Below the pieces are notes generated by a model. That model saw only the letters and a program-made list of their open reading frames with translations, was not told where the DNA came from and did no database searches. 45,809 bases of DNA from Comamonadaceae bacterium (lineage in GTDB: Bacteria > Pseudomonadota > Gammaproteobacteria > Burkholderiales > Burkholderiaceae_C), in contig CANBRM010000012.1 in NCBI GenBank assembly GCA_947371915.1, forward strand, positions 1-45,809, given 5' to 3'. The position numbers and the translations under genes were made by a program. This document shows positions 10,929-19,451 of the stretch, in pieces (positions within the stretch are counted from its first letter, which is position 1; each line of letters starts with the position of its first letter).

Positions 10929-11624
10929 ATGAATGAGAACGACAACTTTGAAGGCACGCCCGTATCCGTCAAGATTCGTGAGCGCATTGCCGCCGCCCGC
11001 AAACGCTTTCACAGCAACGACAACATCGCCGAATTCATCCAGCCCGGTGAATTGGAAGCCTTGCTCGACGAAGTCGAAGTCAAGATGCAAGGCGTGCTCG
11101 ACAGCTTGGTGATCGACACCGAGCACGATCACAACACCGGGGAAACTGCTCGCCGCGTGGCCAAGATGTACTTGCAAGAAGTCTTCAAAGGCCGTTACGT
11201 CAAAGCACCGGCCATCACTGAATTTCCCAACGCTGAGCATCTGAACGAGCTGATGATCGTCGGCCCCATCACCGTGCGCAGTGCCTGCAGCCACCACTTT
11301 TGCCCTGTCATTGGCAAAATTTGGATTGGCGTGTTGCCCAACGAACGCACCAACGTCATTGGCTTGTCCAAGTATGCGCGCTTGGCCGAGTGGGTCATGG
11401 GCCGCCCCCAAATTCAAGAAGAGGCGGTGGTGCAACTGGCCGACCTCATTCAAGAAAAAACACAGCCCGATGGCTTGGCCATCGTCATGGAAGCCAGTCA
11501 TTTCTGCATGTCTTGGCGCGGTGTGAAAGACATGGACAGCAAGATGATCAACTCGGTCATGCGCGGGGCGTTCTTGAAGGACCCCAACTTGCGTCGTGAG
11601 TTCTTGTCTCTGATTCCCAAATAA
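10929..11624 (+). CDS. folE: GTP cyclohydrolase I
   Basis: About 231 residues. It converts GTP to 7,8-dihydroneopterin triphosphate, the first step to folate and pterins, as a homodecamer in the cytoplasm. The zinc ligands are all present: Cys120 and His123 in RSACSHHF, and Cys193 in SHFCMSWRG; the GLSKYARL substrate-site stretch follows. The start is ATG at 10929; a TTG at 10905 is also in frame but would add only eight residues unlike the family. The gene sits 34 bases after clsB and 11 bases before the BLUF photoreceptor gene, so it is probably in the same transcript and may be linked to light sensing. Confidence 0.93.
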   Translation: MNENDNFEGTPVSVKIRERIAAARKRFHSNDNIAEFIQPGELEALLDEVEVKMQGVLDSLVIDTEHDHNTGETARRVAKMYLQEVFKGRYVKAPAITEFPNAEHLNELMIVGPITVRSACSHHFCPVIGKIWIGVLPNERTNVIGLSKYARLAEWVMGRPQIQEEAVVQLADLIQEKTQPDGLAIVMEASHFCMSWRGVKDMDSKMINSVMRGAFLKDPNLRREFLSLIPK

Positions 11625-11635
11625 GGATTGATGCC

Positions 11636-12061
11636 ATGTTGGTTCGCTTGTTGTACGTTAGTCGTTCGGTCAAACCCGAAACCCCAGAAGAGACAGAATC
11701 CATCCTCAACAGCTCGCGTGAGCACAACATCAGCAACGGCATCACCGGCGTGCTGTGTTTCGGTGGCGGCATTTATTTGCAAGCCATCGAAGGTGGTCGC
11801 AACCAAGTCAACGCGCTGTACACCCACATCGTCAAAGACCCACGCCACAAAGACGTGGTGATCTTGGCGTACGAAGAAATCTCCGAGCGTCGCTTTGGTG
11901 GTTGGACCATGGGCCATGTGCGCCTCGACAAACTCAACCCATCCATCGTGTTGAAGTATTCTGAAACGCCCGAGCTCGACCCCTACGGTGTGTCGGGCAA
12001 TGTGTCGTTCGCGTTGCTGGAAGAGTTGATGGCCACAGCGTCCATCGTCGGTCGCGCTTGA
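11636..12061 (+). CDS. BLUF-domain blue-light receptor
   Basis: A 141-residue protein that is a BLUF domain plus a short helical cap, without an output enzyme domain, like PixD. It binds FAD. The residues of the photocycle are in place: Tyr7 (LLYVSR), Asn34 (SNGITGVL), Gln49 (YLQAIEGG), and the Trp90/Met92 pair (GWTMG) that distinguishes dark and light states in AppA and PixD. Such short BLUF proteins act by binding a partner protein. Upstream folE ends 11 bases before it with an AGGA ribosome-binding site between, and downstream DUF429 overlaps its stop codon, so partner or pathway may be encoded in the same run (inference). Confidence 0.95.
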   Translation: MLVRLLYVSRSVKPETPEETESILNSSREHNISNGITGVLCFGGGIYLQAIEGGRNQVNALYTHIVKDPRHKDVVILAYEEISERRFGGWTMGHVRLDKLNPSIVLKYSETPELDPYGVSGNVSFALLEELMATASIVGRA

Positions 12062-12873
12062 TTCTCATCGGCTGCGATTTCAGCAGCAGCCCCACCAAAC
12101 GCAAACCCATCGTTGTGGCCGTCGGCCACGCCAAGGGTGGTCGCGTGCAACTGCAAAGCCTGTTGCGCTTTGACACCCTTGCATCTTTTGCTGAGTGGTT
12201 AAAGCAGCCTCAAGCGTGGGTGGGCGGATTCGATTTGCCTTTTGGCTTGCCGCGTGAACTGGTCCAACACTTGCACTGGCCCACCGACTGGCTGACGTGC
12301 ATGCAGCACTACACAGCGCTCAGCCGCGCCGAGATACGCGACACCTTCAAAGCCTTTTGCGATGCACGCCCTGTGGGCGGCAAGTTTGCGCACCGCGTCA
12401 CCGACACACCGGCAGGCTCCAGCCCGTCCATGAAGTGGGTCAACCCACCTGTGGCCTACATGCTGCACGCGGGTGTGCCACTGCTGATCGACGCGGGCGT
12501 GACCTTGCCGCGTTTGCATACCGCAGACCCATCACGCATTGCATTAGAAGCCTACCCAGGCCTGCTGGCGCGTGAACTGATTGGCAACACCAGCTACAAA
12601 AGCGACGACAAAGCCAAGCAAACGCCCGAGCGCTTGATTGCCCGCAAACAACTGCTGCAGGCTTTAGAGATTGGCCAAACCCGCTTGGGCTTGCACCTCA
12701 AACTCACCCATGCCCAGCACGACACCTTGGTGGACGATGCCAGTGGCGACTGCTTAGACGCCGTGCTCTGCATGGTGCAAGCCGCATGGGCGCAAGCCCA
12801 GCACGATGCGGGTGATGCGCACTACGGACTTCCACTTTGTGATCCGCTGGAAGGTTGGATCATTACCGCTTAA
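12058..12873 (+). CDS. DUF429 family protein (predicted RNase H-fold nuclease)
   Basis: A 271-residue protein with the DUF429 hallmarks: an N-terminal strand with an acidic residue (LIGCDFSSSP), GGFDLPFGLPRELV in place of the second acidic motif, and a late DDASGDCLDAVLCM helix carrying Asp residues. The family is predicted to have an RNase H-like fold with a carboxylate active site, but its biological role is not established. The start is TTG at 12058, overlapping the TGA of the BLUF gene by the TTGA arrangement, so translation is likely coupled. The stop codon lies in an inverted repeat shared with the convergent histidine kinase gene. Confidence 0.82.
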   Translation: MILIGCDFSSSPTKRKPIVVAVGHAKGGRVQLQSLLRFDTLASFAEWLKQPQAWVGGFDLPFGLPRELVQHLHWPTDWLTCMQHYTALSRAEIRDTFKAFCDARPVGGKFAHRVTDTPAGSSPSMKWVNPPVAYMLHAGVPLLIDAGVTLPRLHTADPSRIALEAYPGLLARELIGNTSYKSDDKAKQTPERLIARKQLLQALEIGQTRLGLHLKLTHAQHDTLVDDASGDCLDAVLCMVQAAWAQAQHDAGDAHYGLPLCDPLEGWIITA

Positions 12874-12884
12874 CCCTTAAGCGG
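12866..12884. terminator. Inverted repeat holding both convergent stop codons
   Basis: CCGCTTAA (12866-12873) and TTAAGCGG (12877-12884) form a perfect 8-bp stem with a CCC loop. The TAA of DUF429 is in the left arm and the TAA of the kinase gene, on the other strand, is in the right arm. It is a candidate bidirectional terminator, though neither side is followed by a proper T-tract. Confidence 0.5.
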
Positions 12885-14307
12885 CTTTGGGCAGTTGAAT
12901 GGTGAACTTCGCGCCGCCCATGCTGCTGGCACTGACATGGATTTGACCGTGATTGCGTTCGATGATGTACTTGGATAGCCAGAGTCCAAGCCCCATGCCA
13001 CCTGTTTTGCTGCTGTTGAGAAATTTAAAAATATTTTCTAACTTGGACTGCGGTATGCCGGGTCCGTTGTCCTCAACGTGGCAAGTGACCCATTCGCTTT
13101 CATTGCCAAACGACACTTTGATGGTTGGCGTTAAGGTATCGCTTTGGATGAGTGCATCAACAGCATTACCTACCAAATTCAGCAGTACTTGTTGAATTTC
13201 GCTGATTCGCACCTTCACCAAGGCAGGCCCCGTTTTTTCAAACATCACACGGATCCCTCGCTTCTCAGACTGCGGTTTGATCAAGAGCCCCAGTCTTTCT
13301 GTGATGTCAAACAAGTCCACAGTTTGTTCTTTTGCGCCCGACTCTGTGAACACACCACGCATGGTGTTGATGATTTCAGTCATGCGATTGGCGCTGTCTA
13401 TTTGCTCTTGAAGCGTGGACTCCAACAACTGCATGTTTGCATTGGGCTTCGTTGCTTCCTCTAGCGCGAGGCTGTTGTTGAGCAACATGCTTTGCAGCGG
13501 TTGGCTCAATTCATGCGCTATGGACGCTGCCAAGACCCCTGCAGTCGCTGCTTTGTTGAGGCGACCCAAATCTGCAATCAATTTCTCTTGTCTCTTGCTC
13601 AACGTTTTGAAGGCTTGCGCTTCCATTTCTGCCTGTATTTTTTCAATGGCAAGCCGTTCTGACCAATAACCCACCAAAGCGGCATAGGCAATGATCTTGA
13701 AACCATATTGAAGCCAAGCCGAAACAACCCCAAGCATTGGCAATTGCTCAGCATTCACGATGTCAGTAGCAATTTCTGATGAGAAAAAAATGCGCAACCC
13801 TGTGAAAAAAATCTCTGCGCACACGCAGCACAAAACAATGATGATCTGTTGTGATTTTTTGGTTTGAAAGTCTCGTGTGATTTCATAAAGCTGCCACAGC
13901 AAAATGACCAAAGCGATATACCCAAAAATCTGAAGTTTCTGATTGACAGTAGCGTTGTGGCGTAAATATTCCCAGCCGATCGCAAATATCAAAACCATTG
14001 CCCACGCAAAGCCATGTTGACTGGCTTGATGGTCTGTTCTGAGTGCCTTCATGCTCAGGGCTTGGTAGATCAGAGACGCAAACAGAGCGGTATTAAAAAT
14101 GGTTCTAAGAGGTGTTTGATCGCTAAAGTCTTGGTAAGCCATAAAGACGGCACTCATCAAGACAAGTCCCATAGCGTCCAACACAATCGACCACGACCAA
14201 TACTTGGCAGACAGGTGCGTCATGCGGTAGCGGGTGTTCGATACGAAATAGAGCCCGATCAAGATCAGAGCAAAAAGAAAGAAATTAAAAGCGATCAGAA
14301 TTTTCAT
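12877..14307 (-). CDS. Orphan membrane-bound sensor histidine kinase
   Basis: A 476-residue kinase. The first ~220 residues contain about six or seven hydrophobic helices (near 3-22, 38-57, 72-85, 101-115, 126-142, 154-173, 192-214) with no large periplasmic loop, so sensing is probably within the membrane or of membrane state. A coiled stretch leads to the H-box IAHELSQP (His265), then the N-box LVGNAVDAL, G1 VEDNGPGI and G2 GGMGLGLWLSKYI. All motifs of an active kinase are present. No response regulator gene is next to it. The upstream neighbour on the same strand is a SulP transporter 72 bases away, but a functional link is not shown. The gene is AT-richer than its neighbours. Confidence 0.9.
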   Translation of the reverse strand: MKILIAFNFFLFALILIGLYFVSNTRYRMTHLSAKYWSWSIVLDAMGLVLMSAVFMAYQDFSDQTPLRTIFNTALFASLIYQALSMKALRTDHQASQHGFAWAMVLIFAIGWEYLRHNATVNQKLQIFGYIALVILLWQLYEITRDFQTKKSQQIIIVLCCVCAEIFFTGLRIFFSSEIATDIVNAEQLPMLGVVSAWLQYGFKIIAYAALVGYWSERLAIEKIQAEMEAQAFKTLSKRQEKLIADLGRLNKAATAGVLAASIAHELSQPLQSMLLNNSLALEEATKPNANMQLLESTLQEQIDSANRMTEIINTMRGVFTESGAKEQTVDLFDITERLGLLIKPQSEKRGIRVMFEKTGPALVKVRISEIQQVLLNLVGNAVDALIQSDTLTPTIKVSFGNESEWVTCHVEDNGPGIPQSKLENIFKFLNSSKTGGMGLGLWLSKYIIERNHGQIHVSASSMGGAKFTIQLPKAA

Positions 14308-14379
14308 GGGCTAACGGTCTGTTGCTTTTGAATTATGAATGAGCCCTTCAAGTCATTTGGCGTGAATTGATCGCAAGCT

Positions 14380-16062
14380 TTAAATGCACCACCCCATATC
14401 CTCAGGTAGGGTTTCCAACTGCCGCAATTGCGCAATCGCCTCCGCATCCGTGCGATACATGTGCAGCCCCGCATGGGCTTGCAGGCAGCCTGCACGGCGC
14501 AGCACGGTTTCTACGGGTAGCTTCATGCCGCTGATGTGCAGGCTGATGCCGCGCTCGCGCAGCATGGCTTCGAGTTTGCTGACCATCTCTACGCCAGTGG
14601 CATCGATGCGGTTGATGGGGATGGCAAACAGGCAAACATGCTGGGTCTCTGCATGCAGGCTGATGTACTCCGTGACGGCGCGCTCTAAGCTGCTGGCCGC
14701 GGCAAAGTCCAGCTCGGCGTCCATGCGCAGGGCGTAAAGGTGATTCGCCAATGGCGGTAGTTTCCACAGATGGCGATCGCGCAAGCTGCCGTCGGCGTGC
14801 AGGCCAATCTCGATGATGCGGGGGTGCAGGCGTTGGTACAAAAAGTGCGCCAAGGTCATTAGCACGCCTGCCAGCACGCCCCAGTAAATGGCGGGGGCGT
14901 TGATGAGGGTGATGACAAAGGTGAGCCCCGCCGTGATGGCCTCAGCCCGAGAGACGCGCCACAGCGCCCGAAAGTGCTTGGGTTGAAACAGGTTGAGCAC
15001 GGCCACGATGACGGCGGCTGATAGCACCGCACGGGGCACAAATTGCAGCGCTGGCATCAACAACAACAGGCTGACCAACACGCACCCAATGCTGAACAAG
15101 GTGGCCCAACCAGACCGTGCACCGGCGTACAGCATGAGCGCAGAGCGTGAGAACGAGGTGCTGGTGGCAAAGCTGCCGCACAGTCCGGAAGCCAGCTTGG
15201 CCAAGCCTTGACCAACCAGTTCGAGGTTGTCGTCCCAGCGTTTGCCGTCGCGTTGGCACTCAATGCGGGCGCTGGAGGCGGTTTCTAAAAAACTCACCAA
15301 GGCAATCACCATGGCGGGCACCCAGAGTTGGTTGAGGGCGTGCAAGCCCGGCCATTCGGGCCAATACAAGGCGGGGAGACCGCTTGGCAACAAGCCCACC
15401 ACGCTGCCGTGTTGGCTGTAGTCGCTCACATATCCCAGCAAGGAGGCAAAGCCCACCACCAGCATGATGCCCGGCCAGCGTGGTGCAAAGCGTCGCAGCA
15501 GCAGCAACAGCGCCAAGCTGCTCAAGCCAAACAGTGCTGGCCAGCCTTGCAACCAAGTACTCAGAAGTGTGAGGTCCCATTGCCAACTTTTGACGCCCAG
15601 CAGTGCGGGCACTTGAGAGGCCATGATGAGCAGCGCGGCAGCTTGCGTGAAGCCCATCAGCACGGGGGCACTGATGAGGTTGAGCAACCAGCCATAGCCG
15701 CCCAAGCCCAGCCCCAACTGAATGGCACCCGACATGAGCGATAGCCACACCGCCAGCGCCACCCATTCGGGCGAGCCGGGTTCGGCTAAGCCGTTGAGCG
15801 ACGCGGCAATCAGCACACAGGTCAAGGCAGCAGGTCCGACTGACAAGCGGTTGGCGCTGCCAAACAGCAGGGCCAACAACGCAGGCAACAAACAGGTGTA
15901 GAGCCCCGTCACCAAAGGCATGCCTGCTAGGCCCGCGTAGGCCACAGCCTGCGGCACCATCACCAGTGCCACGGTCAGGCCCGCCAACAGCTCAGTGCGC
16001 GCGAGCTCACGGGTTAAGACTGGCCAAGTGTGTAAACGAAAAAAATGTTTCAAAAACGTCAT
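14380..16062 (-). CDS. SulP-family anion transporter with STAS domain
   Basis: A 560-residue inner-membrane protein. The N-terminal ~410 residues form the multi-helix SulP transport domain beginning AGLTVALVMVPQAVAYAGLAG, the family signature for anion binding. The C-terminal ~120 residues are a STAS domain (LFAIPINRIDATGVEMVSKL). SulP members carry sulfate, bicarbonate or dicarboxylates. Twenty-one bases separate it from the sulfatase gene upstream, so the two are probably cotranscribed, and sulfate handling is the most natural guess. It is a paralogue of the transporter at 41269-42960. Confidence 0.9.
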   Translation of the reverse strand: MTFLKHFFRLHTWPVLTRELARTELLAGLTVALVMVPQAVAYAGLAGMPLVTGLYTCLLPALLALLFGSANRLSVGPAALTCVLIAASLNGLAEPGSPEWVALAVWLSLMSGAIQLGLGLGGYGWLLNLISAPVLMGFTQAAALLIMASQVPALLGVKSWQWDLTLLSTWLQGWPALFGLSSLALLLLLRRFAPRWPGIMLVVGFASLLGYVSDYSQHGSVVGLLPSGLPALYWPEWPGLHALNQLWVPAMVIALVSFLETASSARIECQRDGKRWDDNLELVGQGLAKLASGLCGSFATSTSFSRSALMLYAGARSGWATLFSIGCVLVSLLLLMPALQFVPRAVLSAAVIVAVLNLFQPKHFRALWRVSRAEAITAGLTFVITLINAPAIYWGVLAGVLMTLAHFLYQRLHPRIIEIGLHADGSLRDRHLWKLPPLANHLYALRMDAELDFAAASSLERAVTEYISLHAETQHVCLFAIPINRIDATGVEMVSKLEAMLRERGISLHISGMKLPVETVLRRAGCLQAHAGLHMYRTDAEAIAQLRQLETLPEDMGWCI

Positions 16063-16083
16063 GCCGCATCTTAAGGCTGTATA

Positions 16084-17409
16084 TCAGCGCTGAGGCATAT
16101 GTTTAATTCCGTAACCCAAGCTGATGGTGGCGTCTTCGGGAATGGCAGGCATGGTTTGTTGCCACGCTTCCCATTGCGCGCACATGGCTTGCAATCGCTC
16201 GGGATGGTGAAAGCCTAGGTTGGCACGTTCTCGCGCATCGTTCACCACATTGAACAGGTAGTCGTTGCCGTCCACGCGCAGGTATTTCCAGTCGCCGTCA
16301 CGCATGGCACGCTGGCCACGGTGGTTCATGCGCCAGTGCATACGGCGCTCAAACTGGTGGCTGGGTTGTTGCAACACCGGCAGCAACGACACGCCGTCCA
16401 GCGGGTAGTCTGGGTCGGCACCAACGCCTGCGGCATCGAGCAAGGTGGCCGACCAGTCCATGGTCATGCAGTGCTGTTCGCTCACGCTGCCGGGTGCAAT
16501 GGTGGCTGGCCAGTGCGCGATCCAAGGCACACGAATGCCGCCTTCGGTCAAGTCCATCTTGCCGCCCACCAAGGGCCAGTTGTCACTGAATCGCTCGCCG
16601 CCGTTGTCGCTGGTAAAGACGATCAGCGTGTTGTCGAGTTGGCCCAAATCTTTCAAGGTCTGCACCAACTTGCCAATGCCTTCGTCCATGTGGTGAATCA
16701 TGCGGCGATAGGTATGAATGTTGCCGCCGTGCAAGTGAAAAATGTTGGCTTTGATCTCTTGCGCCAAGGCTTCGTCATCTCGTGTTTCCCAAGGCCAGTG
16801 TGGGGCCGTGTAGTGCAGGCTCATGAAAAATGGCGCGTCTTGGTTAGCCATGCGTTGCACATAGTCGACGGCCCGCTCTGTGATGAGGTCTGTCAGGTAG
16901 CCGCGCTCTTCGGTCAGTTCGTTGCCTATCCACAGATCGTGCACGCCGCTGGAGTCGCAGTGGGTGAAGTAGTCCACGCCACCCGCCATGGGGCCAAAAA
17001 ACTCGTCGTAGCCCGATAACTGCGGGCCAAAATTTGGGGCGTAACCCAAATGCCATTTGCCCATCAGGGCGGTGCGGTAGCCACTGGCTTTTAAGAGCGA
17101 GGGCAGGCTGGGGTGTTCCGGTGGCAGGCCGAGGGTGTCGCTGCCGCGGCTTTTGCTGCTGATCGGTTCTTCGGCCGCGCCTCGCAAACGGTATTGGTAG
17201 CGCGCTGTCATCAAGGCAAAGCGGGTGGGCGAGCACACAGGCGAGTTGGAATATCCCTGTGTGAATTTGATGCCGTTGGCGGCGAGTTGGTCGAGTACGG
17301 GGGACACGGGGCCAAACTCGGCGTCGCGACCGCCGTAGCAGCCAAGGTCGGCGTAGCCCAAGTCGTCGGCCACGATGAAGATAAGGTTAGGACGTTGAGT
17401 CATGGTCAT
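16084..17409 (-). CDS. Sulfatase of the formylglycine type, cytoplasmic
   Basis: A 441-residue type I sulfatase (alkaline phosphatase superfamily) that hydrolyses sulfate esters. Cys59 in SPVCSPTR is the residue converted to formylglycine (C-x-P-x-R). Asp15/Asp16 (VADDLGYADLG) bind calcium, and the second signature MGKWHLG gives the active-site Lys and His. A late DNGG supplies the remaining metal ligands. There is no signal peptide, so the substrate must be taken into the cell. The start ATG overlaps the TAA of the upstream Bug receptor by one base (TAATG), strong evidence for coupling. An internal ATG two codons later is an alternative start. Substrate unknown. Confidence 0.92.
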   Translation of the reverse strand: MTMTQRPNLIFIVADDLGYADLGCYGGRDAEFGPVSPVLDQLAANGIKFTQGYSNSPVCSPTRFALMTARYQYRLRGAAEEPISSKSRGSDTLGLPPEHPSLPSLLKASGYRTALMGKWHLGYAPNFGPQLSGYDEFFGPMAGGVDYFTHCDSSGVHDLWIGNELTEERGYLTDLITERAVDYVQRMANQDAPFFMSLHYTAPHWPWETRDDEALAQEIKANIFHLHGGNIHTYRRMIHHMDEGIGKLVQTLKDLGQLDNTLIVFTSDNGGERFSDNWPLVGGKMDLTEGGIRVPWIAHWPATIAPGSVSEQHCMTMDWSATLLDAAGVGADPDYPLDGVSLLPVLQQPSHQFERRMHWRMNHRGQRAMRDGDWKYLRVDGNDYLFNVVNDARERANLGFHHPERLQAMCAQWEAWQQTMPAIPEDATISLGYGIKHMPQR

Positions 17410-18386
17410 TATTCGATGTGCATGCCAGTGGATTTGATGATGGGTGCGTAGCGGTTGCGCAGGCTTTCAAGGCGCTGTGCAGCAGCGGTGCCTGTCTCAG
17501 CCTCGATGACCAAGTCCAAGCTGTCTAAGCGTGTTTTGATGTCAGGGCGTGCCAAAGCGTCAGCCATGCCTTTTTGCAAAATGGCCACCACGTCAGGCGG
17601 CGTGGCGGCAGGCACCATCGCGATGTAGAGCACCTCCAGCGACAAGTCCTTCAAACCCAGTTCGGCTACGGTGGGGACCTCGGGTGCGAGGGGCGAGCGT
17701 TTGCGGCTGGTCACGGCCAGCGCATTCATCTTCTCGGCTTTGACGAAGGGCAGCATGCCTGGCGTGGCGAGCACACCGCCGTCGACCTCACCTGAGATCA
17801 CCGCGGTCACGGCTGGCGTGTTGCCTTTGTAGGGCACATGGGTCACTTTAACTTTGGCGGCATCGCCAAAAATTTCTGCCGCCAAGTGGCCGGGACTGCC
17901 GTTGCTGCCCGAGCTGAAGGTCAAGCCTTTGCCACGTCCGCGTGCGATCAAGTCGTTCATGGTTTTGATCTGCGTGGCAGGGTTCACGCCAATCAATAGC
18001 CCTGAAGACGCGATGATCATCACAGGTTTGAGGTCATTCACCTTGTAGGGCATGTTGCTGTAGATGCCGGGGTTGATGGTGAACGTGGTGTCGATGCCGA
18101 TCAACACCGTGTGGCCATCGGGCGCACTTTTGGCCACCAAGTCGGCGCCTAAATTGCCACCCGCGCCAGGGCGGTTTTCCACCACAAAGGGTTGTTTCAG
18201 GGTTTGCTGCATGGCTTCACCCAAAGAGCGAGCCAAGATGTCGGACGGCCCGCCCGGCGGAAAGCTGTTGATCAACTTGACGGGTTTGCTTGGAAAGCTC
18301 GGCGCTTGCGCCAAAGCTGGGGCAAATGGGCTGATGCAAGCGATGGCGAGTGCCACCGTGCGAAGGAGAGCGTGTGGGTGTGTCAT
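17409..18386 (-). CDS. Bug/TctC-family periplasmic binding receptor 1
   Basis: A 325-residue tripartite-tricarboxylate-type extracellular receptor. It has a signal peptide (hydrophobic core to residue ~26, cleavage after ALA) and the family blocks KPVKLINSFPPGG, NRPGAGGNLGADLVAKS and PDGHTVLI. Bug proteins bind small organic acids or amides in the periplasm; the ligand cannot be told from sequence. No TctA/TctB membrane partners are encoded nearby. It overlaps the sulfatase gene by one base and lies 15 bases after a second Bug gene, so the ligand may be a sulfate ester or related compound (inference). Confidence 0.92.
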   Translation of the reverse strand: MTHPHALLRTVALAIACISPFAPALAQAPSFPSKPVKLINSFPPGGPSDILARSLGEAMQQTLKQPFVVENRPGAGGNLGADLVAKSAPDGHTVLIGIDTTFTINPGIYSNMPYKVNDLKPVMIIASSGLLIGVNPATQIKTMNDLIARGRGKGLTFSSGSNGSPGHLAAEIFGDAAKVKVTHVPYKGNTPAVTAVISGEVDGGVLATPGMLPFVKAEKMNALAVTSRKRSPLAPEVPTVAELGLKDLSLEVLYIAMVPAATPPDVVAILQKGMADALARPDIKTRLDSLDLVIEAETGTAAAQRLESLRNRYAPIIKSTGMHIE

Positions 18387-18401
18387 AGGGTGTGATGCGA
18401 G

Positions 18402-19364
18402 TTAGTCCAGCGAAACGCCGGTGGCTTTGATGGGTTTTTCCCAGCTTTTCAAATCGGCTTTTTGTGCAGCAGCCAAATCTGCACCGTTGGAGCCAATCGC
18501 TTCGTAACCGAGTTTGAGCATGCGTTCGCGCATGGCGGGATTGCTCATGGCCTTCATCGCCGATTTTTCCAAACGTTCCAAGACATCGGGTTTCAGCTGT
18601 GCTGGGCCGTACATGGCAAACCACGCGGTGGCCTCCATAGGAATGCCAGCTTCTCTCAAGGTTGGAACTTCCGGCACTTGCGGATCACGTTTGCTACCAG
18701 TGACTGCAATGATGCGCACCTTTTGATTGCGATGCAGTTCAGCGGTCTCAGACACCACGTCAAACTTGTAGCCAATGTGGCCACCCAGCAAGGCATTGTT
18801 AGCGGGTGCACCCCCTTGGAACGGCACATGGTTAAGTGAAATGCCCGCGGCTTGTTCAAACATCACGCCCATGAAGTGGGGCAGAGTGCCCAAGCCCGGC
18901 GTGCCGTAGCTCGCGTTGTTGGGGTCGGTGCGCGATTTGGCGATCATTTCGCCCATGGTTTTGACGTTGGTGGCGGGGCCAGAGACGACGCCAAATTGAA
19001 AGCGTGCGAGCTGCGACACGGGGGTGAAATCGTTCACCGCGTCGTAGTCCAACTTTTTGTAAACGTGTGGAAACAGCACCATCGGCCCGCTGGGCAGCAC
19101 GATCACGGTTTGCCCGTCGGGCTTTGCGGCTTTGACAAAGTTCAAGGCAATGCGCCCACCTGCGCCTGGTTTGTTGTCGACAGTGATGCTGCTGAAGTCT
19201 TCACGCATCCCGTCCGCCATTAATCGCGCCAAGGTGTCGGCCGAGCCCCCCGGCGGAAACCCGACCACAATTTTGAGCGCAGGCTTATCTTGCGCGTGCG
19301 CCACGGTCAGCCAGGTAATGCTGCTCAGCAGCAGTAAGCCAAGGTGTTGAAGTTTGAATGTCAT
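18402..19364 (-). CDS. Bug/TctC-family periplasmic binding receptor 2
   Basis: A 320-residue receptor of the same family as its downstream neighbour but clearly diverged, not a recent duplication. It has a signal peptide (MTFKLQHLGLLLLSSITW onward, cleavage near AHA), the motif KIVVGFPPGGSADTLARL and DNKPGAGGRIALNFVKAAKPDG. It is the first gene of the minus-strand run Bug2-Bug1-sulfatase-SulP. The promoter should lie in the short space before the divergent thermonuclease-like gene (19365-19451). Ligand unknown. Confidence 0.92.
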   Translation of the reverse strand: MTFKLQHLGLLLLSSITWLTVAHAQDKPALKIVVGFPPGGSADTLARLMADGMREDFSSITVDNKPGAGGRIALNFVKAAKPDGQTVIVLPSGPMVLFPHVYKKLDYDAVNDFTPVSQLARFQFGVVSGPATNVKTMGEMIAKSRTDPNNASYGTPGLGTLPHFMGVMFEQAAGISLNHVPFQGGAPANNALLGGHIGYKFDVVSETAELHRNQKVRIIAVTGSKRDPQVPEVPTLREAGIPMEATAWFAMYGPAQLKPDVLERLEKSAMKAMSNPAMRERMLKLGYEAIGSNGADLAAAQKADLKSWEKPIKATGVSLD

Positions 19365-19451
19365 CGTGAGCGAGGTGAAGGTTGTAACCCCTCACAATGT
19401 AGATGCCAGATCCTTGGTTTTACCAACCAAGGGGTACTCTCGGAAACCCTG

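Noticed and set aside
10095-11501. Long open frame on the minus strand opposite clsB and folE
   Set aside because: It runs antisense to two well-supported genes, its translation is Arg/Pro/His-rich without recognisable motifs, and its length is explained by the codon bias of the genes on the other strand.
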